Positions 58,180 to 64,000 of a DNA stretch of 64,000 nt are shown one piece after another (positions within the stretch are counted from its first letter, which is position 1; every line of letters begins with the position of its first letter). Under the pieces are notes generated by a model. It searched no databases. It was not told the origin of the DNA and worked only from the letters and a program-made list of their open reading frames with translations. Source of the stretch: Sutcliffiella cohnii (GTDB lineage: Bacteria; Bacillota; Bacilli; Bacillales; Bacillaceae_I); assembly GCF_002250055.1 (NCBI RefSeq), contig NZ_CP018866.1:3216501-3280500 (forward strand). Reading direction: 5' to 3'. The translations under genes and the position numbers were made by a program.

Positions 58180-59373
58180 TTAAGAATTAGAGTAAGCCGC
58201 AGCTGGTACATAAATTAATTGGCCTTCTGAGACGTCAGCATCTGATGCTAGGCCATTCATTCGAATTAGTTGTTGAATGGTTACGTCGTATCTTTCCGCG
58301 ATGGAATCAATTGTCTCGCCATGTTGTACGATACAAATCTTTAAACGAGTAAAGTCTGATCCATCTTCTTCTGCAAAGATTTTTGTAAGAGAAAGGTTGT
58401 TTTCATCGCGTACTTTTTCCTCATCCTCTTCCTGTTTTCCATCAAACTTTGCTACAGGTGCTTTTTCTTCTACATCTTCACGCTCTTCTTTTTTAGCAAA
58501 AAAAGATACGATGTTTTTATTTTCATCTTTTGGTTCTTCCGCAGAGCTAGCCTGAAGAGCAACAACTGGGGATTGAACGACATTTTCAGTGTACGAAGAT
58601 TCTTCCTCCTCGTCTCTTTCTTCCTCTGCTTCTGCTTCTTGCTCCACCACTTCTTCTACCGGTTCCTCTTCTAAAGTAGGATCTTTTCTTACTTCTACTT
58701 GAAATGGCTCATATACATCATCGTCTTCATCTTGGTCCTGTTCCGTTGTTTGCTCGGACACTACTGCTTCTTCCTGGAAATCTGTAGTATCATATGCAGT
58801 TTCGTTCGTTACCTGAACCTCTTCTTCAGCGCGATCCTCTAAGTAATATTTAAATGGATCATATTCTTCCTCTTCTTCTTGTCCATCACGGTGAAATTGT
58901 TGTGGCTCTTCTTCTTTTTCTTCTACCGGTGGAACAGTTTGTTGCTGACCATAAATACCCGATATGGATAACTCTGCATCTAATTGAAGGCATCCTCGCG
59001 CAGGAGTGGAATAATCAAATGAATCGACGGCAACGTACACGTCATCTAAATTTTGAATTCTATTACGCGGGATTGTTATATCTACTGGAAAGCGATGTTC
59101 TAATTCAAATGTGCCATCCTCTCTTTCCACTACTCCTTCCACGTAACGAGCCTGTGCAAACGTCTCATTTTCATCATCATCCGCTTCCGTTTCTGAATAA
59201 TATTCACCAGTTAAATATAAAGCTCCCCTGATGGAAACGTATTGGTCTTGTTCATAGATTTGAATTTCTGGATCTAATGATATCGATATAAGCTCGCGAA
59301 CTTCCTGTCCCTTTTGAAACCAAACCGATTCTTCTACTGAAAAGCGTAAGCACGATTGTTGTTCTGAAGACAA
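58180..59373 (-). CDS. spoVID: Stage VI sporulation protein D (SpoVID)
   Basis: 397 residues. SpoVID drives encasement of the forespore by coat proteins and binds SpoIVA and SafA. The N-terminal domain (about 1-145: LRFSVEESVWFQKGQEVRELISISLDPEIQIYEQDQYVSIRGALYLTGEY...) fits the SPOCS type, the centre (about 150-335) is very acidic and Glu-rich, and a C-terminal LysM domain covers about 345-390 (LKICIVQHGETIDSIAERYDVTIQQLIRMNGL). The start is TTG, seven nt after AGGAGG. Confidence 0.92.
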   Translation of the reverse strand: MSSEQQSCLRFSVEESVWFQKGQEVRELISISLDPEIQIYEQDQYVSIRGALYLTGEYYSETEADDDENETFAQARYVEGVVEREDGTFELEHRFPVDITIPRNRIQNLDDVYVAVDSFDYSTPARGCLQLDAELSISGIYGQQQTVPPVEEKEEEPQQFHRDGQEEEEEYDPFKYYLEDRAEEEVQVTNETAYDTTDFQEEAVVSEQTTEQDQDEDDDVYEPFQVEVRKDPTLEEEPVEEVVEQEAEAEEERDEEEESSYTENVVQSPVVALQASSAEEPKDENKNIVSFFAKKEEREDVEEKAPVAKFDGKQEEDEEKVRDENNLSLTKIFAEEDGSDFTRLKICIVQHGETIDSIAERYDVTIQQLIRMNGLASDADVSEGQLIYVPAAAYSNS

Positions 59374-59529
59374 AGGGGTTCCTCCTTTCCAACCTAAAAA
59401 AATTTTACTATGTCATTTAAGATGTATGAAGGAATATTGAAAAATATGAATAAAATACGAAATCATGTTTGATTTGAAGAGAAAAAAACTCTGATTTTAT
59501 TTAAACACGTCTGAAGGGGAAGATCAGTT

Positions 59530-59810
59530 TCGTGGTTCCACGGTGTCTTTGTCGGTTGCTGACTTTTGGATGGGTGTTGCACCAAATTAAGTGCGGGTTG
59601 CACCAAATTAAGGGTCGAGTTGCACCAACTTTGGTCTTCGTTGCACCACAGTGTCTTTTTTGCTGACTTTTGAACAGGCATGCACCATTTCGCTTTGATG
59701 TTGCACCAAATTAAGGGTCGAGTTGCACCAACTATGGACTTCATTGCACCACTAGGTCTAAGATGCTGACTTTTAACCGCTCGTTGCATCATGTTCGAGA
59801 CTAGATGTGC
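59530..59810. repeat. Higher-order tandem repeat of TTGCACCA boxes, 103-bp unit
   Basis: TTGCACCA or close variants start at 59577, 59598, 59620, 59641, 59680, 59701, 59723, 59744, 59783 and about 59804. Steps are 21-22 bp except two of 39 bp, so the whole pattern repeats with a 103-bp period. GCTGACTTTT marks each unit (59558, 59662, 59765). The best-conserved stretch, AAATTAAGGGTCGAGTTGCA, is shared by units 1 and 2. Confidence 0.9.
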
Positions 59811-59834
59811 CATGATTTCCTTTCAAATCATCCA

Positions 59835-59882
59835 CAAAAAAAACGCCAGATACTTAAATGAAAAAGTACCTGGCATTTTTTA
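59835..59882 (-). terminator. Terminator of the hem operon
   Basis: Stem of about 15 bp (ACGCCAG.TACTT / AAGTA.CTGGCAT) with eight T following in the minus direction, directly after the hemL stop. Ends the haem gene cluster before spoVID. Confidence 0.9.
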
Positions 59883-59883
59883 T

Positions 59884-61173
59884 TTAACCTTTTATAACAG
59901 CAAATGCTTTTTCCGCTGCTTGTAATGTTTTTTCGATATCTTCATCGGAATGGGCAGTAGAAAGGAATAATCCTTCAAACTGGGAAGGTGGTAAAAATAC
60001 ACCATTATTAGCCATTTCACGATAGTAGGTTGCAAAATATTCTAAGTTAGATGATTTTGCTTTTTCATAGTTTGTAACTTCTTCGTTTGTGAAGAAGAAA
60101 CCAATCATAGAACCTGCACGATTAACTGTTAATGGCATATCATATTTTGCTTTTAACGAAAGTAGTCCATCTTCTAGATGATCTGCTTTTCTCGCAAATT
60201 CTTTGTATGTGTCAGGAGTTAGTTGTGCTAATGTTTCATAGCCAGCTGTCATTGCTAACGGATTACCCGACAATGTACCAGCTTGATAAATGTCCCCAGC
60301 TGGAGCAACTCGTTCCATAATTTCTGCTTTTCCACCGTAAGCACCAACAGGTAGCCCGCCACCGATTACTTTTCCTAAACAAGTTAAATCAGGTGTTACA
60401 CCAAAATAGCCTTGCGCACAGCCGTAGTCTACACGGAAACCTGTCATTACTTCATCAAAAATTAAAAGGGAACCGTATTCTTCTGTTACAGAACGTAATC
60501 CTTCTAAAAATCCTGGTTGTGGAGGGACAACTCCCATATTACCTGCAACAGGCTCTACGATTACAGCCGCAATGTCATCTCCAAATTGCTCAAACGCAAC
60601 GCGAATGCTTTCTAAATCGTTATAAGGAACGGTAATAGTATTTTTCGCAATGGATTCAGGAACACCAGGGCTATCAGGTAAACCAAGTGTTGCCACACCA
60701 GAACCTGCTTTAATTAATAAAGAGTCTCCATGGCCATGATAACAACCTTCAAATTTCAATATTTTGTTGCGACCAGTATACCCACGAGCTAGGCGTAACG
60801 CACTCATTGTCGCTTCCGTACCAGAGCTTACCATTCGAACAATTTCGATAGATGGAACACGGTCAATAACTAGTTTAGCTAATTCATTTTCTATTAATGT
60901 TGGCGCACCGAAGCTCGTCCCATTTTCCGTTACTTTTTTTATTGCTTCGACTACACGATCATTAGAGTGACCGTGAATTAATGGACCCCAAGATAGAACA
61001 TAGTCGATATATTCATTCCCATCCACATCGTATATTTTTGAACCTTTTCCACGTTCCATAAAGATCGGATCCATATTAACCGATTTAAACGCACGTACTG
61101 GACTGTTTACTCCACCAGGCATTAACTTAACAGCTTCTTTAAAAGCTTGTTTCGATTTTTCGTAACTTCTCAT
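59884..61173 (-). CDS. hemL: Glutamate-1-semialdehyde 2,1-aminomutase
   Basis: 429 residues. PLP enzyme that turns glutamate-1-semialdehyde into 5-aminolevulinate. [52 protein letters not shown] and the PLP-lysine segment [16 protein letters not shown] are diagnostic. Start is the ATG of MRSYEKSK after GAGGGTG, not the GTG three codons upstream. Last gene of the hem operon. Confidence 0.97.
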   Translation of the reverse strand: MRSYEKSKQAFKEAVKLMPGGVNSPVRAFKSVNMDPIFMERGKGSKIYDVDGNEYIDYVLSWGPLIHGHSNDRVVEAIKKVTENGTSFGAPTLIENELAKLVIDRVPSIEIVRMVSSGTEATMSALRLARGYTGRNKILKFEGCYHGHGDSLLIKAGSGVATLGLPDSPGVPESIAKNTITVPYNDLESIRVAFEQFGDDIAAVIVEPVAGNMGVVPPQPGFLEGLRSVTEEYGSLLIFDEVMTGFRVDYGCAQGYFGVTPDLTCLGKVIGGGLPVGAYGGKAEIMERVAPAGDIYQAGTLSGNPLAMTAGYETLAQLTPDTYKEFARKADHLEDGLLSLKAKYDMPLTVNRAGSMIGFFFTNEEVTNYEKAKSSNLEYFATYYREMANNGVFLPPSQFEGLFLSTAHSDEDIEKTLQAAEKAFAVIKG

Positions 61174-61192
61174 TGAATTCACCCTCTACCTT

Positions 61193-62176
61193 TTATTTTT
61201 GATCAGATAGCCAACGTGCTACATCTTTTGCATGATACGTTAAAATTAAATCTACGCCAGCGCGCTTCATACTCGTTAACATTTCCATTACGATTTCTTG
61301 TTCATTGATCCATCCGTTTTGAGCAGCTGCTTTAATCATCGAGTATTCTCCACTTACGTTATAAGCAACCATCGGAACGTTAAAGTTATTTTTTACATCG
61401 CGAATAATATCAAGATAAGATAATGCCGGCTTCACAATTAAAAAGTCAGCACCTTCCATAATATCTGATTCCGCTTCACGCAATGCTTCCATTCGGTTAG
61501 CTGGGTCCATTTGATACGTTTTACGATCACCGAATTGTGGGGAGCTATGGGCAGCGTCACGGAATGGGCCGTAAAAGGCTGAAGCATATTTTACTGCATA
61601 AGACATGATAGGAATATGTTCAAATCCACTTTCGTCTAATCCTTGACGAATAGCTGCTACGAAGCCATCCATCATGTTCGACGGAGCGATAATATCAGCA
61701 CCAGCTTTTGCTTGACTAACTGCAGTTTGTGCTAATAAATTTAACGTCGGATCATTTAATACTTGTCCTTCTTCGACGATGCCACAATGTCCATGACTAG
61801 TATATTGACATAAGCAAGTGTCTGCAATAACGACTAACTCAGGGAAAGACTGTTTAATTTGAGCAACAGCTTTTTGAACGATACCATGATCGTGATAGGC
61901 TGACGTTCCTAGCTCATCTTTTTCTGCAGGGACACCGAATACGATTACAGATTTAATACCTAAATCTGTCACCTCTTGCATTTCTGCCTGTAAGTAATCT
62001 AATGAAATATGAAATACCCCTGGCATAGATGGAACTTCATTTTTAATATTTTCCCCTTCTACTACAAAAATCGGGTAAATTAAATCTTCTTTATGTAAGT
62101 ATGTTTCTCTCACTAACGCTCTCATACTATGAGAAGAACGTAAACGGCGATGACGTTGAAATTGTAATTCTTTCAT
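61193..62176 (-). CDS. hemB: Delta-aminolevulinic acid dehydratase (porphobilinogen synthase)
   Basis: 327 residues. Joins two aminolevulinate molecules to porphobilinogen. The zinc-type cysteine cluster [14 protein letters not shown] is present, [10 protein letters not shown] follows, and the Schiff-base lysines are in [16 protein letters not shown] and [12 protein letters not shown]. Nineteen bp upstream of hemL. Confidence 0.97.
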   Translation of the reverse strand: MKELQFQRHRRLRSSHSMRALVRETYLHKEDLIYPIFVVEGENIKNEVPSMPGVFHISLDYLQAEMQEVTDLGIKSVIVFGVPAEKDELGTSAYHDHGIVQKAVAQIKQSFPELVVIADTCLCQYTSHGHCGIVEEGQVLNDPTLNLLAQTAVSQAKAGADIIAPSNMMDGFVAAIRQGLDESGFEHIPIMSYAVKYASAFYGPFRDAAHSSPQFGDRKTYQMDPANRMEALREAESDIMEGADFLIVKPALSYLDIIRDVKNNFNVPMVAYNVSGEYSMIKAAAQNGWINEQEIVMEMLTSMKRAGVDLILTYHAKDVARWLSDQK

Positions 62177-62179
62177 ATT

Positions 62180-62941
62180 TTAGTTTTCCTCCTTATAGTA
62201 ATAAGCGACAATCTCTCGTATTAGTCCATCTGTTGTATAGTCCTCAGGCGGACAAACATGTACAGACAGTCCCGCTTTTTCAGCTGCATTTTTCGTAATC
62301 GGACCGATAACGGCTACTTTTGCATTTACTTCATTTTGATTAATTCTTGATAAAAATGAATGAACAGTAGAGGGACTTGTAAACGTAATCATATCGACTG
62401 AATCTTTCTTTAATTGTTCCAAAGCTTCTACACCTTGCTCATCCACTTTGTTTTCATAGACAATCATTTGTTTTACATTGTACCCTAAACTTTGCAGTTG
62501 TTCACGCAATACTGGTCGGGCCAAATTTCCTTGGATTAATAAAATAGATTTATGTAAAGGCACATGCTCTTTCAATGTTTCCACTAAATGCTCCGCCGTA
62601 AAAAAGTTCGGCATCATCGTTGTTTCTAATCCAATGTTTTGAAGTGCTTTCCTAGTCTTTGTACCTACTGCTGCTATTTGAGCATTCATTTTCCCATTAT
62701 ATAATTTCTGAAAAAAATCTACTCCATTCACACTAGTAAAGACGATGACATCAGCGTTCTGAACATTAGCAGCAAGCTCGTTTTCCAAAATATCAACTTC
62801 CTTAGGAAACGAAAATTGAATAAGAGGGACAGTAATAACAGCCCCTCCTAACTGCTCAATCCTGTTAGAAAAGTCTACTGCTTGCTCTTTACTTCTTGTT
62901 ATAACAATCCGTTTATTTGCAAGCGGTAATCGACTTTCCAT
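62180..62941 (-). CDS. hemD: Uroporphyrinogen-III synthase
   Basis: 253 residues. Closes and isomerises the hydroxymethylbilane ring to uroporphyrinogen III. The N-terminus LANKRIVITRSKEQAVDFSNRIEQLGG, IVFTSVNGVDFF, and DMITFTSPSTVHSFL with VAVIGPITKNAAEKAGL are typical of this poorly conserved family. Its start overlaps the hemC stop by one base and three bp separate it from hemB. Confidence 0.94.
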   Translation of the reverse strand: MESRLPLANKRIVITRSKEQAVDFSNRIEQLGGAVITVPLIQFSFPKEVDILENELAANVQNADVIVFTSVNGVDFFQKLYNGKMNAQIAAVGTKTRKALQNIGLETTMMPNFFTAEHLVETLKEHVPLHKSILLIQGNLARPVLREQLQSLGYNVKQMIVYENKVDEQGVEALEQLKKDSVDMITFTSPSTVHSFLSRINQNEVNAKVAVIGPITKNAAEKAGLSVHVCPPEDYTTDGLIREIVAYYYKEEN

Positions 62942-63873
62942 TACTTTTCAAGCTCCTTTTTTACATCGTCAATTAATTTTTTTGCACCTTGTTCTGTTAG
63001 TAGCTTTGCTGCATCTAAACCGATTTCGATTGGATCTTCTCCAGTAATCGTTTCTTTATAAATAACCGATCCGTCCGGTGCACCGACTAATGCTGTTAGT
63101 GCTACCTCTCCATTTTCTTTCACTGTTGCAAAGCCTGCAATTGGCACTTGGCAACCACCTTCCATTTTATGAAGGAAGGATCGCTCTGCTTTAACTGCCT
63201 TTTCTGTTGTTGGATCGTTTAATAGTTGAAGCGCTTCTAATAGTTCGTGATCATCTTCACGGCATTCTATCGATAATGCTCCTTGCCCAACTGCTGGAAC
63301 ACATAGTTCATCATCAAGGAATTCCGTTACTACGTTACGAGACCATCCCATACGTGCAAGTCCAGCTGCAGCCAAAATAATCGCATCGTAGTCTTCTGTT
63401 TCCAATTTTGCTAGTCTCGTATCGATATTACCACGAATCCATTTTATCTCAATATCATTACGTTTTGCTAGTAACTGAGCACCGCGGCGTAAACTACTCG
63501 TTCCTACTACAGCACCAGAAGGTAGATCTTCAAATTTCACATGATTTTTTGAAATAAAAGCATCGCGATGGTCTTCTCTAAAAGGTATACAACCAATTGT
63601 TAAACCTGGTGGCAATATTGCAGGCATATCTTTCATACTATGTACTGCCATATCAATTTCTTTATCCATCATCGCTTGTTCAATTTCTTTTACGAAAAGA
63701 CCTTTCCCACCAACTTTAGATAACGTAACATCTAAAATTTGATCGCCTTTTGTCACAATTTCTTTTACTTCAAATTCAAAAGGTGCACCTAATTTTTTTA
63801 ATTGCTCGATTACCCAGTTAGTTTGTGTAATCGCTAATTTACTTCTTCTTGACCCTACAATAATTTTTCTCAT
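62941..63873 (-). CDS. hemC: Porphobilinogen deaminase (hydroxymethylbilane synthase)
   Basis: 310 residues. Polymerises four porphobilinogens into hydroxymethylbilane. [41 protein letters not shown] and the dipyrromethane-binding Cys in [14 protein letters not shown] are all present. In B. subtilis the order is hemA-hemX-hemC-hemD-hemB-hemL; the same order continues here. Confidence 0.97.
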   Translation of the reverse strand: MRKIIVGSRRSKLAITQTNWVIEQLKKLGAPFEFEVKEIVTKGDQILDVTLSKVGGKGLFVKEIEQAMMDKEIDMAVHSMKDMPAILPPGLTIGCIPFREDHRDAFISKNHVKFEDLPSGAVVGTSSLRRGAQLLAKRNDIEIKWIRGNIDTRLAKLETEDYDAIILAAAGLARMGWSRNVVTEFLDDELCVPAVGQGALSIECREDDHELLEALQLLNDPTTEKAVKAERSFLHKMEGGCQVPIAGFATVKENGEVALTALVGAPDGSVIYKETITGEDPIEIGLDAAKLLTEQGAKKLIDDVKKELEK

Positions 63874-63909
63874 ATTTCCTCCTTACCTAAAGCTCTATCT
63901 TTAGGCTTT

Positions 63910-64000
63910 TTACAATATCCAAAAATGAAAATTTGATAATCTACCTAATAACAAGAAATTTACAAGGACTACTAAAAACGCAATAATATTCCAATTAGCA
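63910..64000 (-). CDS. hemX: HemX, last 30 residues (partial at window end)
   Basis: An open minus-strand frame enters from the window edge and ends at TAA (63910-63912), 34 bp before hemC. It encodes ANWNIIAFLVVLVNFLLLG followed by RLSNFHFWIL, a C-terminal membrane helix with a short tail. Position before hemC and this ending fit HemX, a CcsA-like membrane protein that influences HemA level. Confidence 0.72.
   Translation of the reverse strand, partial: ANWNIIAFLVVLVNFLLLGRLSNFHFWIL

Larger units (their letters stand above)
59374..59883. other. Gene-free stretch between spoVID and hemL
   Basis: About 510 bases holding the higher-order tandem repeat and the hemL terminator. The spoVID promoter must be here but I cannot place it. 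A 116-codon open frame on the minus strand runs through the repeat but is not credible. Confidence 0.75.

Noticed and set aside
59530-59810. CRISPR array
   Set aside because: The regular boxes are only 8 bp, the intervening sequence itself repeats every 103 bp, and no cas genes are near.
59463-59813. 116-codon minus-strand open frame through the TTGCACCA array
   Set aside because: The 103-bp period is not a multiple of three, so successive units are read in different frames; no ribosome site, and the composition is that of the repeat.

Overview
The window is a chromosomal segment from an endospore-forming, AT-rich member of the Bacillaceae (Firmicutes). This rests on gene content and order: spoVB-yrbG-yrzE-yajC-tgt-queA-ruvBA-bofC, safA, nadABC with divergent nifS-nadR, pheB-obg-spo0B, rpmA-prp-rplU, spoIVFAB, minCD-mreBCD-radC-maf-spoIIB, folC-valS, ysxE-spoVID and hemLBDC follow the arrangement known from Bacillus subtilis, transcribed almost entirely from the minus strand. 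The genus cannot be fixed from sequence alone. An RNase E/G gene, a full type IV pilus locus and an LPXTG-anchored amylopullulanase separate it from B. subtilis itself.

Layout. Bases 1-6,700: spore and membrane proteins, the queuosine genes and the RuvAB Holliday-junction motor. Bases 6,700-12,200: sporulation genes (bofC, a YhcN-type lipoprotein, safA with a CotS-like kinase) plus nadE. Bases 12,200-17,850: NAD synthesis, nadB-nadC-nadA facing nifS-nadR across a 34-bp perfect palindrome that is very likely the NadR operator. Bases 17,900-24,150: a 2,039-residue cell-wall-anchored enzyme with two GH13 catalytic domains behind a promoter with two cre-like sites. Bases 24,200-31,050: pheB-obg-spo0B, the L21/Prp/L27 operon with its L21 leader, RNase G, and the sigma-K checkpoint protease pair SpoIVFA/FB. 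Bases 31,400-38,520: division-site and cell-shape genes, radC, maf and spoIIB. Bases 38,630-52,130: a type IV pilus locus occupying the place where B. subtilis carries only comC, containing assembly and retraction ATPases, platform, PilMNO, pilin, peptidase, a VanW/G5 envelope protein, a separate three-gene minor-pilin operon and a neighbouring diguanylate cyclase. Bases 52,200-64,000: folC, valS with a T-box leader, ysxE, spoVID and the haem genes hemL, hemB, hemD, hemC, with the last codons of hemX at the edge.

The most unusual points are: (i) the pilus locus, including a minor pilin fused to a large glycine/asparagine-rich repeat domain and a VanW/G5 gene at the head of the operon; (ii) two parallel pairs of LysM coat-morphogenesis gene plus CotS-family kinase (safA with an intact kinase, spoVID with the catalytically degenerate YsxE); (iii) a higher-order tandem repeat between hemL and spoVID, with TTGCACCA boxes every 21-22 bp inside a 103-bp unit; (iv) a dispersed repeat with constant ends and interchangeable GC-rich hairpin cores; (v) a long hairpin that buries the Shine-Dalgarno of a lipoprotein gene that starts with TTG. 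All calls come from reading the sequence and from knowledge of the families; no database search was run.
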